Of a stretch of DNA of 64,000 nt, positions 37,211-47,110 are shown piece by piece. The notes under the pieces were generated by a model, which did not search any database, was not told the origin of the DNA, and saw only the letters and a list, made by a program, of their open reading frames with translations. The first letter of the stretch is position 1. The number at the start of each line of letters is the position of its first letter. Both the position numbers and the translations under genes were made by a program. The stretch is from Ixodes scapularis. Taxonomy: Eukaryota > Arthropoda > Arachnida > Ixodida > Ixodidae. Location: positions 178,247,109 through 178,311,108 of the forward strand of contig NW_024609835.1 of the NCBI RefSeq assembly GCF_016920785.2, in the 5' to 3' direction.

Positions 37211-37954
37211 CGTTGGGGGAATTACTAAGGTTTCTTGAACGATCTTCGAATCTTTGAATATCTGCATATTCTGAGTTTTGGGAGAAAAGGCAACACAAAA
37301 GGTCATGTTTGCATTGCCCTTTAGCACGCGATTCTTCGAGAACAGCACAAACTACGGGAGCAACAGATGAGCTTCAGAGCGGGTGCTGCATTTTGTTGCC
37401 TCCTTTGAGTGAGGATGCAGTGTGTGCATTTCCTGCAGTGGGCGAGAGTTTCGACGTGGGGTAGAAGCGGGGACCAGCCTGCTCTTTAAATGGGTCGAGT
37501 CTCCTTGAGCTACGGGACACAAAGAAACGCCAGTCTTCAGTGCCAATCCCACAGTTACTCGGCCTCTCTTGCGTCGTGTCCGTTTGCTTTCCGCAGCAGT
37601 GTTGTTGCAGTGAGGTGCTCGTGAAAATGTTGGGGGGTTTCGGACTCTCCAAACCATTTTCTTGCACACACCCCCCCTCCTTTTTTTACGCCACATGTTT
37701 CCCCCTCTTTGCAAATATCAGCTTATCTTCCATCATCTTATCTCTCTTGTGCAGGAATGTTTGTTCATCGGCAAAACAACCACTAAAATCTGAAAGTAAT
37801 TTGTAATTTAAGTAGAAGTTACTTAGAAAAAGTAACTAAAGTAAACTACTAATTACCGAAATAAAAATGTAATTGAAAGTTACTAAACTACTCAAAAAAG
37901 TAGTCAAACTACAGTAACTTGAGTAGTTTAACTACGTACAAGTCTGAGCAGTAG

Positions 37955-39745
37955 CCCCCAATACATAACCTACATAAGCTAAAAATTGGAGTGACAACCC
38001 ACACGTGTAAGGGAGTATGAACAAGGCCCTAAACCGATACCACCCAGAAAAAAAGGCCTGTGATGCACGTCATCATTCGTGGATCTCCCGGCCCGCCCCA
38101 AGAGGCAGACGCTTTGAAGCTCAACGCATGCTGATACCAGAGAGGGTAATCTCTGATATTCGTTCAGACATAATGTCTATACGACAGGCGAATGCTCTGA
38201 ATGAATTTTCCCTGCCATAACGTGGTTACGGGTATCTTTATGTGGTACGCTTATTGAAGTGTTCGCTTGTTAAAATTCGTCAGAACGTTGCAAAAAAAAA
38301 AACGAGAAAAACGAAGGAAAGTGACGAAATGGAAAAGTTATCGTTGCCGATAAACTCAAGGATAAACGGTTTCTCCGGGCAAACACAGAAGTGGCGCGCG
38401 GCCAATCGTGAGCGCCGACATCGGTGATCCCATCAGATAGAAACCGACAGATAATCGGGAGGTAACATCAGGCACAAGGTGAGGCGCGTTCTTTTGGCAG
38501 CGAAGCGTTGAACTTGTGTCATTGCTTGTCAACTTCATTTTCTTTATAGAATGCATGCCCCCAGCAGTTTTCTGCAAAATAGAGCCTAACCAAACTAAAC
38601 AGCGACGTGGCAGATCATTATCTGCTTTTTTTTGGTGCCTATGAATACCTCGCCAGCTACCCGGGCTTACCGAGACGACCGATGTCATCCGCTATGTCTC
38701 GCCGTTCCGAGCTAGACAAAACGCATGAAAAAATGACCGAGGTTTTCCTCTACATTCAATATTATGAATTGTATATGACCCACGAATGAACCCACTTTCG
38801 AGCCGCAAGCATGCGGACCTCAGTGTCATCAATACCCGGGTTAGCATCTCTCCAGGCGTGCTCAGAGTCCGCAGCTAGAGACCCTTTTTAGTTCTCTCCA
38901 CTCAACATCATATCGATCCTTGTTTTCAGGCGGATGAACGCAGGATCTTTATTTGTTTTTCCTTTTTCTTTGACCTTGTTAAGTGCGACCTCATCTCGCG
39001 CAGGTTGTCCCAATAATGAGGCTGATTTCGCTCAGCCCCGAGCCATCCTCTTATCGCGATATAAGAAGCTCTTCTCAGACGTGTGCGCTGGTTCCGTCCT
39101 GAGCACTCCCGCGGTACCGAGCCGTCCCCCGGGAAAGACATCGGAAATCTTTGGCCGGCTTTTATGGCAGCTCGATCCGGGTCTTGTCGTGCTCTCAGGA
39201 GCCTCTCGGCGTCCATCTGTCTAGACGAGGCGACAGAATCAATTGAAGTTCATTGATCGCGGGAGCTGTGTACCGCTGGCTAACCGCTTTCTCGGATCGC
39301 ACTCGGCGCCAGCAAATGTTTGCCGTTGACAGAGAAGAGAGTTGACTCTCTTGGCGTGGGTGCTGACGGGGCCGGTGGGGAAAAAAAACAAGGGAAAGCG
39401 AGGAATAGAAAACATGAGTGGCATACATGGATTACACGTGACGTCATGGCACTATGCTGGTCGCCATTCCTATTTTTTGTTTTATTGTTTTGTTTTGTCT
39501 TTTTACGAAAAATGCAAATAGACCGATCTCCACATAACCTTAGTCCACCGGATGCAGCCGGGAGTGGAAGAGATGGCTCGTGCCATCTCGCGAGCTCTGC
39601 CCGCTCGGTGCCATCAGTGAGGCTATCAGGCCTGGAGAGAAACTAAGTTCTGTCGACGCATCGCGGCAGCGGCGGCGTAACGAATTTTACTGGTGAGATC
39701 GCTCCATTCGGTACTGGGAAATGTTCGCTGCAGAAGGTACCCGCT
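37955..39745. other. No recognised feature
   Basis: Mixed-composition DNA; 39000-39250 is GC-richer. Frames of 60 to 110 codons are unrecognised. No repeat family was identified. Confidence 0.4.
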
Positions 39746-39782
39746 CAGCAGCCAGACCACCAATATGGTGGTCTTGCTGCTG
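39746..39782. repeat. Short-loop palindrome, 17-bp arms, one mismatch
   Basis: CAGCAGCCAGACCACCA, a 3-base loop ATA, then TGGTGGTCTTGCTGCTG. One mismatch interrupts the stem. Confidence 0.9.
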
Positions 39783-39922
39783 AAATGTTCTCTCGTCGGC
39801 ATTGTCCAAAGGCGCTCCAAGTTCATAGCATTTCTTGGGCCTCTTCGTGCTCTTGCTCTTGTGGGCACATTAGAGAAGCCACTTGAGGACACATGTGTAG
39901 AGTACTGTGAATATATAAAGTC

Positions 39923-40240
39923 GTCACAGTGTCACGTGATGTAATGATGTCACGTGGCGTCATAACGTCACGTGACATCATCGAAAGTCACGTGATGCAA
40001 AGGTGTCACGTGATGCCAGTGTCATGCGACGTCATGGGATGTGATATTATGACGTCAGGCGACGTCATAATGCCACGTGAGATCATACTATCACGTGAAA
40101 TAATGACTGTGACGTCACGTGAGATCAAAGTGTCACGTGAAATAATGACTGTGACGTCACCTGATGTAATTGTGTCATGCGACATCATGGTGTCACGTGT
40201 TATAAAGTCACATGACGTCGTAATGTTACGTGACACTCAC
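39923..40240 (+). repeat. CACGTGA/TGACGTCA minisatellite, unit about 18-20 bp
   Basis: About 17 units of the form GTCACGTGA followed by an AT-containing 8-10-mer ending in AT or GT. Ten retain CACGTG; the others carry CATGCGAC or CAGGCGAC variants, several with TGACGTCA. The 140-residue frame with repeated MSRDVM, and its antisense partner, are translations of the array. CACGTG is the E-box recognised by bHLH factors (USF, MITF, Myc) and TGACGTCA the CRE; binding here is only inference. Confidence 0.9.
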
Positions 40241-40615
40241 GTATTCGCGGCTCCTTACCACGTACACAAAATCCCTGACGCTGGTGCTATAAATGATGTG
40301 CATTCAAAAATTTGGCAGGAACGTTTATTCCTAAAGTGTTATAACGCGTGATCAGAGTACCACTTGTTGAAATTTGTTTACAACACATTAACCAATTAAC
40401 GTCATGCTTGAACACATGGTGTGTCAAAATATTAAACTCGGCTTAGTATTTTGTCATGAGTTAGACCAAAGTGTCATGTTTGGGTGCAACTCAATAAAGA
40501 AAGTCTTGCTTAAGCCCTCCAAATGGTAACACCTCCAAATTAATTAGTGGCGGCTTGTTGGAAGCGCCGAAATTCGCGCTTTCCTAACAGATTTGGCAAC
40601 ATGACGTGCTCATGT

Positions 40616-40652
<37 letters not shown>

Positions 40653-41104
40653 TATTTATATACCGCATTGCAAGGGTTAACCTGAAGTTGCAAAGATGGT
40701 GGCTCAATTTACTTCGGGATAAAATTCTTCGCTGAGCACAAATATTTTGAGGCATAAATGGTCATACCACTTTACGCGTAACTATATGGTCACACTGGGT
40801 GTTACGACTGTTGTTTTATGCTTATATTTTCATGGTTCGCTCATTGTTTTTGTTCAGTTTGATAACGCAAGACGTGTCCGCCATCTGCAATAAACTACCT
40901 GAAGCTGATATAGGGGGTGTGTCAATTTTTATTTCACACAGAATTAAAAAAGGGTGCGAGAGATTTTGATTAGTGCCGTCTTCACTATGTATTTGAGAGA
41001 ATAATAGTCATTCTAAGTTGAAAATTAACTAAAATGCAATCATTACCTTTTTAATTGTTAATTTGAGGGGCCTGTTGCAATTGCGGCAATGACGGAAATT
41101 ACTA
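40241..41104. other. No gene; poly-T tract
   Basis: A poly-T run of about 33 bases lies at 40619-40651. It is otherwise AT-rich without recognisable content. Confidence 0.5.
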
Positions 41105-41107
41105 TTA

Positions 41108-41292
41108 AGCCCGGGTCACACTGCTCATACATCATACAAAAGACAGTATGCAAACACGAGACACCGCCATATCCCTGGTTCGAATGCCGCGTGCCAATGC
41201 CAGCGGCATTCGAAGCAAGGATTCCGGTGACTCGTGTTCGTATCTGCATGCAGACTGTCTTTTGTGTGATGTATAAGCAGTGTGACCCTGGA
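41108..41292. mobile_element. Harbinger-like MITE, copy 1
   Basis: The inverted ends share CGGGTCACACTGCTCATACA and CATACAAAAGACAGT blocks. TTA precedes the left end, but the right flank is decayed. The arms run about 60 bp and the centre holds a GGTTCGAATGCCGC block with a matching GCGGCATTCGAAGC. The same family occurs at 43713-43920. Confidence 0.8.
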
Positions 41293-42457
41293 ATTTGTGA
41301 TAAGGTGAGGGTTTTTCTAAATATTAATCGTTCAATTTTCGCGTTTTTTCTTAAAAATTGCGCGCAAAGAAAGCGCATCAGGCATTGCCGACAATGACGA
41401 TGGGAAGAGTGACGTCGTCGTTTAGGTTACGTCGTCCCTTGTATTGTCGGTGCACCCGCCAACGTTACGCTGCCGAGACAGTAACGACATAATTGAAACG
41501 ACAATGTTACTCGTTCAAGCTTTATTGTGGGCAGGCCTCTGACGTAGTTTTTAAGCGCCATTTTTAAACCGGGCGAAAAAACGAGACATTTGACGGATTA
41601 ATACCTCTAAAATCCTTACCCTTTCGCGAATTCTTTACACTGGTCTGGTTTCTAATAAAAATTGCCGTCGATACCGCAGCTCCAACATGACCTATGAGAC
41701 CAATAACTAGAAAGTTAATTTAGCGACATGAATTAATTAATCAGCTTAGCGATAATTATCCCCTCATCTAATGTCCGCATAGCCTAAAAAACTGTTGTTC
41801 TGCATTGTTCGTCTCCTCTTCGTCGTCCCTGTTTACTGAGGCTATTTTTCATCATGTTTAACTGATAAATACAAGGTGAAGAGAGAACTCGTCTAAATCC
41901 CACCCCCTAATTTAAAAAAAAAATGTTTGAATTAAAAGCAAGCACCCCTGTATATACTCATACGAAGACTCTACTCGGGTTTATTTATCGATGACTGGAG
42001 CGTTAGGCATCTGGGAGCTTGCAATAAAACCGAGCTGACGGATGGTTATCGAAAAGGTGAGCGGCGTTTGGCAACTTCCAGTTCCTTAGGAAATTTTCTT
42101 TAGCTGTGGTCAAACGACGACGATGATCTTCAAGCCTGTCTAAGTATAGTTCTGAAAACAACGGTCTGGAGGTTTTACAGCCATGCTTGCACAGGCTCGC
42201 AGCGCATGGTCGTCGTTTGTCAGCAGTGAAACAAAATTGCCAAAGGTACCGGAAGTTGCCAATCGCCGCTCACCTATTAATGCCGGCGGCGCAGAAAAGG
42301 ACGACAAGAAAGAAGGGGGCTCAACATGTAGTTCTGGGATCCAGGAACAGGGAACCCGTCCTTAGACGCCACGCGCTCGTCGATGGACGGCTGGTGACCT
42401 ACAGGGACATTCAATATTATTTCTTTGTGCACACTTCAATTTCTACTAATATTTCTC
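41293..42457. other. No recognised feature
   Basis: AT-rich to about 42000, then mixed. The frames at 42183-42462 lie upstream of the piggyBac relic and might hold its N-terminal part, but I recognise no motif in them. Confidence 0.4.
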
Positions 42458-42715
42458 TCTAGTTCTCCTAACTTTCTTGACAAAGCTGTCATTGGGTTCT
42501 TGGCAGAGGAAACAAAGAAGTATGCATTGCGCTTAAATATTCCAGATCCTGATATAACTGCTCTTGAAATAAGGTGCATTTTTGGAATTTATGTTCTGAA
42601 AATATACAACAAGCTCCTTGGCAAATAATGCTGCTCGGACAGTGGTGACCGCATAAGCAATGCGATGGTGCCCAATGCTATGTGGAGGGCAAGTCGTGTG
42701 CTTTTTGCGCTGGAG
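42458..42715 (+). pseudogene. piggyBac-type transposase relic, N-terminal part
   Basis: The frame reads FLDKAVIGFLAEETKKYA, then DPDITALEIRCIFGIYVL and YNKLLGK before a stop at 42626. It continues in the same frame past the stop with SDSGDRISNAMVPNAM. This order (an 'EET--YA' helix, 'IT--EIR-F-GI-VL', then 'YWS-----N--V---M-R') fits the start of the piggyBac DDE transposase domain (DDE_Tnp_1_7 type). The in-frame stop and the loss of the tryptophan region mark it as dead. The protein normally excises and inserts at TTAA. Confidence 0.7.
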
Positions 42716-42942
42716 TTATGGTGACGTCAGAACAACACCGAGCTCTGACTGGCTTTGATTGAAAGGCTAGTGGGTAGACCTCAAAGCAAGCTGTCTGGAG
42801 GTCTACCAACTATTTACTTTCCATCAGTCAATAAAAACTCGGCGTTATAATGTCATCGCAACCCCTGTGAAAAACGCAGACAACTTGCTCTCCGCAGAAG
42901 TAGAGACAAGCTCGTAATGTTATTTATGCACTGTGCTCTTTG

Positions 42943-43369
42943 AAGGGGTGCTGAACCGAAAATCGAATTTCAGAAAACAATGTAAATTGGATAGGCGGGA
43001 CGCCACAAATCCCAAAACGCCACTCATAAAGCGGTATCTCCAACGGATCGTCGTATTTTTTGTAAAAGAGCGCGCTCGCACAAGGCCGAAAAGACGCGTG
43101 ACCTCGCGATTCTCATTTCCTCCTCTTTTCGCTCTGACTCCGCGAGGGCGCGGAGAGGAAAGGGAGCGAGGCCATTTATCCTCCTTCTCAACTCTTCTGC
43201 GATAAGATGACGTCCACATTCTCCCTCATTCGCTCCTTTATTTTCCAGAAATACGGCCATCCCCTCGAGATATGGCTATATGAGTGATGTTTGGTGGTTT
43301 ATGGTACTCTGTTGAACACTTCTGAAAGCTTATTCTGCGGCATCTGAATTTTGGTTCAGCATCTTTTTA
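42943..43369. mobile_element. MITE with AAGGGGTGCTGAACC ends, in piggyBac relic
   Basis: The left end AAGGGGTGCTGAACCGAAAA and the right end, reverse-complemented, AAAAAGATGCTGAACCAAAA are inverted near-copies, with further weak pairing inward (GCCACTCATA / TCATATAGC). It interrupts the piggyBac relic between its first and second pieces. Flanks CTTTG and TTAAGG give no clean TSD. No coding. Confidence 0.6.
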
Positions 43370-43394
43370 AGGCAAACCTGAAAAAAACAAAAAG

Positions 43395-43514
43395 ATGGCA
43401 AATCTACAAACCTTTAACAAAGTTGTGAGCCAGCTCAACTACGACGAGAATATGAACGAATACTGCGGTCGTCATGGCTGCAAGCAGTTCATAAATGTAA
43501 TAAAAAAATCGTGA
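43395..43514 (+). pseudogene. piggyBac-type transposase relic, central part
   Basis: A 39-codon frame from ATG 43395 contains LNYDENMNEYCGRHGCKQFI. In piggyBac proteins the D-E-x-M-x(3,4)-GR-x-x-x-KQ motif carries the second catalytic Asp; here the D-E-N-M is kept. It stops at 43512-43514 where the family continues with a KP(I/K)R-G segment. It lies in the correct order between the flanking pieces. Confidence 0.75.
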
Positions 43515-43536
43515 AGGCCGAAATTTTCATGGTTTT

Positions 43537-44010
43537 GTAATGTTGCCATAAACAGCAGATGGGCAGTGATTAGGAGCAACGGATGCGCCATCTCAAAGCT
43601 AGACATTTGGAGGGAGGTGATACAAAACTACCTTAGCAGTCACAGAACAAGCCCAAAATTGCCAGGCAGACCGCGCACATCAAAAACTGGCGGCCGTGTC
43701 ACTGCTGACTTAAGCCGGGGTCACACTGCTTTTACATCATACAAAAGACAGTCTGCATACAGATTTGAACTCTAGTCACCTCGAGATCCTTGACTGAAGT
43801 GCCGCATGACTATGAGTTCGGGGAGAAAATTTGGCGCGCGGCATTTGAACGACAGATATTGCGGTGGCTCGTGTTCGCAGGATGTCTTTTGTATGATGTA
43901 TGAGCAGCATGACACCGGCTTTATGCTTTGTTCAAATCGCGTGCTTAGTTGTTCCTAGTTCTCCGTGTTCATGGGAACAAGAGGTTGTTGTGTGCAGTAC
44001 ACAATGGACA
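43537..44010 (+). pseudogene. piggyBac-type transposase relic, C-terminal part
   Basis: From about 43537 the frame reads NVAINSRWAVIRSNG, then LDIWREVIQNYLSSH and LPGRPRTSKTGGRVTADL. It resembles the C-terminal helices of piggyBac proteins ('D-AI-N-W---R', 'FRR-I---YL', then 'GRP'). A MITE interrupts at 43713-43920. After it, using a single TTA, the frame resumes as LCFVQIACLVVPSSPCSWEQ, as expected before the Cys-rich tail, of which little is left. Confidence 0.7.
43713..43920. mobile_element. Harbinger-like MITE, copy 2, TSD TTA
   Basis: The left end AGCCGGGGTCACACTGC and the right end, reverse-complemented, AGCCGGTGTCATGCTGC are flanked on both sides by TTA (43710-43712, 43921-43923). The inner arms share TACATCATACAAAAGACA. 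At 208 bp it is the same family as 41108-41292. The TTA target and short ends suggest a PIF/Harbinger relative. It interrupts the piggyBac relic in frame. Confidence 0.85.
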
Positions 44011-44012
44011 AC

Positions 44013-44503
44013 TTAATAGATATATATATATATATATGCTTGCAACACTGCGGGCGTTGCATTATAGTACCTCTTTGGCCATGGAGAGGAGTGAAATGGT
44101 TTCGATTTCAATCGCCCCGTTGACAAAGCAGGGCATCGCAGCATTGCCTGAAAATGAAGTCTGCGCTCGCTTCCACTGCGCGCATTCGTCTTTGGTAGAA
44201 ATTCCGTTGAAACACGGACCTCCAGCGGCCGTAAGGACTTGCCTAGGCTTAGCAAGAAGTACGAGTGCGGGTGGCCATGTCCCATACCTTTCTCGAAGCC
44301 TGGCTACCACTTCATAATGCAGCATCAACCTTTCGGCACACGGATAATTTACGTAGCTCCTCGTGAAGTAGATTAAACGAGATGACTGACCCAGGATGCT
44401 TTTTATTCAATGTGCCTGTGTAGTCTTGTTTACATTCGCACAAAAGCTCGTGCATCAAACCCCCGGTCACCAAGTGAAGTTGGCAAAACAAAACCTACTG
44501 GCC
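44013..44503. other. No recognised gene; short (TA)n
   Basis: (TA)n at 44020-44037 is followed by a block with a rather coding-like - frame (44062-44328, 88 codons) that I cannot identify. Confidence 0.3.
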
Positions 44504-44541
44504 AAGGGGTTCCCAAGATGCTTTGCACTTGGAAACCCCTT
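44504..44541. repeat. Short-loop palindrome, 14-bp arms, one mismatch
   Basis: AAGGGGTTCCCAAG, a 10-base loop, then CTTGGAAACCCCTT. Confidence 0.85.
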
Positions 44542-44765
44542 GCTAAATCTCAATTCGCTGAGCCTTATTTAGCAGACAAAAAAAACTTATGTTCTTTGTA
44601 AATTAAAAAAATATATTCCGGCCTTTATGGGTTAAATAAACTTTTTGGGGTGTGAAAAATAACGTTTATTAACTTCCCGGCTACTGCAAACTAAAAAAAT
44701 TTACCTAGTGTGACCCAACTGACGCGAAATTTCTATCGGGGAAATCGACGTCGGGCTCAAGACGT

Positions 44766-44815
44766 TGTGTCACGTAATATCATGACGTCACGTGGCATCA
44801 CGTCACGTGATATCG
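44766..44815 (+). repeat. CACGTGA repeat, short array
   Basis: Units GTGTCACGTAATATCATGAC, GTCACGTGGCATCAC and GTCACGTGATATCG resemble the 39.9-kb minisatellite. Confidence 0.8.
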
Positions 44816-45387
44816 ATTTCTCCGTTAAACTGATCGTGGCACTGCACGGACGAGAGGCTCGATGAATGGACGAACAAAATTATGAGATTGCGAGTTTTGT
44901 TAAAATTTACGCGGACCTCACTGAGTTGTTTCGTCGGTTGCAGACTACGCCGTGAAAGGTATTAGCGGCGAGATGTTTTGGTGGCGCCCTCCTACGGTTC
45001 CCCCTTGTGACGTCATTACCTTGCAAACAACAAGTTCGATGGTGTTTGTTATTGGCACGGTGGAAGCTTGAAATTATTGCGCTCTCAAAAGAACACTACC
45101 AACACCGTCAAAATTAAAGTTCTTACATTCCTCTTATTTCGTCAATGATGAATCCCCTTGCCAACGTTATAGTCAGCGTTCGGCCAATCGTGGAAGGCCG
45201 ACCACAGCGACGGTTTCGGTCGCGCACGTCGCCAATAACCGCTCGAGCGCGTATCATGGGAAAGAACAGTCCAGCGAGCGCTCGAGCAACCTACACGTTT
45301 CAAATTACCCACGTGTTCGTATGGCTGCATGTCTATGTGTAGATAATTCAAAGCGTTAAAAACACGGACTCCATTCAGTTCACTTAT
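44816..45387. other. No recognised feature
   Basis: Mixed DNA; GCTCGAGC-containing blocks at 45241 and 45281 are short palindromes. No gene is recognised. Confidence 0.4.
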
Positions 45388-45537
45388 AAGCTAAGACTAA
45401 AAGCTCCGCCTTCAGCGCGAGCTTTCTGCCCTTGTTGACGCAAGTGTGAAAGCGCAGGCACGCGCAGGCACGCGCAACCAAAGCACTGCGGAAGCCAGCG
45501 ACCTGGTGCTGAAGGCGGAACTTCTAGTTTCAGCTTA
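45388..45537. mobile_element. 150-bp MITE
   Basis: The left arm AAGCTAAGACTAAAAGCTCC and the right arm, reverse-complemented, AAGCTGAAACTAGAAGTTCC are both followed by GCCTTCAGC. The left flank has TTAT and the right flank AAGG, so the TSD is unclear. The centre has a 10-bp GCAGGCACGC tandem duplication. Confidence 0.75.
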
Positions 45538-47079
45538 AGGGTGAACGAAGTATAGTAGAAGGACATACACCACAGAGCGCCTTATGGCGAACGTCTTTCT
45601 TCTACTAGTCCTTCGTGTTTGTTGCGCTTTCATTTCTCTATAATGTACCAACAATTTTCCAAAGTTTATACCATTATGTCTATATGCCTTAAGAACAAAG
45701 GGCTAAATGTGACTTACAATTCTTATTAATACTTTTAAGTTGTTCATTAACAATCTGGTCCTAAGTTGAACAGAAATCTCAGTTTAGCTTTTTTTTTTTT
45801 TTAAAGAAATGAGCGCACTATTTTATTCATAAAATTAAGTCCACGCTCTCGACCGACGCGACCACGCATCACGCTTGTAAATGAACTTCAAGATTCCCGC
45901 TCATTGCCACGTAATAAAGTGGAAAAGTCATGTTCATAAATTTTGCCCAATATTAATGTTGGGCTTTTGCTTCTTCCGCCCTTATAACCCTATGCATTCA
46001 ATATTCATAAAACCGGCCACTGCAATAAAAAAAAAGAAGAAAAAAGCTTTCGGCGATCAATACAGACTTAATTTTGACAGTGACTTTATGCAAAATCAAA
46101 TAGAGTGCTATTAAACTGTCAAAAACTTTAAAGCTTGTAAAAGGAGCCCTTACATTGGTTTCACTGTTCAACCTCAGCTACCTGTTCAAAGTTGAGGTGC
46201 AAAATTGTTCAGCGTAGTTTGTTACAGCTAACATAATTGAACATTCGTTTAGCGAATAGAGAGTTTTGATGTTTACACTGTTTACAAGAATTACATAAAA
46301 ACACACATTAAAACTGCAAATATTAATGCCACATAACAAAATCGCTTAGTCAAAAGCGCAGCGTCTTTCTTTTTTTTTAGTATTTCGTACGTCTCGTAAA
46401 ACACTCGCAGTGTAAATGCTCTTAAAGTGTGCACTCAAAGAGTTGATGTAACCTCAAAATAGGCATGAAAAGATTCTAAGTTTAAACTATGCAAACTTCC
46501 CCCAACACCAGCATACTAGCGCGCAACGCCACATAATTAGAATCTTCGGTAGGGCACTCTCCAGGATTGAAGCGTACTTTTCCGACAGTCTCACCCTCGC
46601 ACAGCTAACTGACGCAACAGTGGGGACCACGACGTCGACGTCGTATTTGCGGGGATCATGCCCGTGTGACGATAGCCGAATTCAGTACACGAAGTGGACA
46701 TGGGCACTTCGTTAGCGCTTGATCGGTGCCTTGGCAAATATTCGGGTTGTGACGGAGGTGCCGTGGCTGCGGTGAGAGGAATGGCCCAACTCTAACAATG
46801 TCCGGAGCGCGTATGCGTGCACTGTGAACTGCCAGCAGCTGCCCGTGGCTACGATGAACATCGGTGGTATATAACTGGCACCCGATCCCGTGGTCGCTTG
46901 CTCTGAGCGCCAGTTTAGGGGAGAACGTTGCTTTCTCTCCTACGTATACGGTTATTTGGTTAAGAGGAAAACATGCCTGTTTCGCGTTATGAACGTTGTT
47001 TCAAGATCACTTTATAAGACTTTTCCCGGCTTTTAAAGCTTGATAATTGCTACATATAATTTATCTCAAAACACCCCCA

Positions 47080-47110
<31 letters not shown>

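Larger units (their letters stand above)
34695..37946 (-). mobile_element. hAT element E, composite, 3.25 kb, same family as B
   Basis: The left end GAGACATGTACAAGTTACTC corresponds to the reverse complement of B's right end (CAGACATGTACAAATTACTC). The right end, reverse-complemented, CAGACTTGTACGTAGTT, corresponds to B's left end CAGACTTGGACGTAGTT. About 150 bp of AGTAACT/AGTAGTT subterminal repeats also align on both sides. The flanking 8-mers AGCGGTAA and AGCAGTAG match at 6 of 8, a decayed TSD. E is inverted relative to B. Its interior holds hAT F, two TA tracts and a Ty3/gypsy scrap; no transposase was recognised. Confidence 0.85.

Noticed and set aside
39929..40351. 140-codon frame with repeating MSRDVM/VTSREI-like units, as a possible repeat protein
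   Set aside because: The period and the frame on both strands are explained by the CACGTGA minisatellite; nothing conserved follows it.
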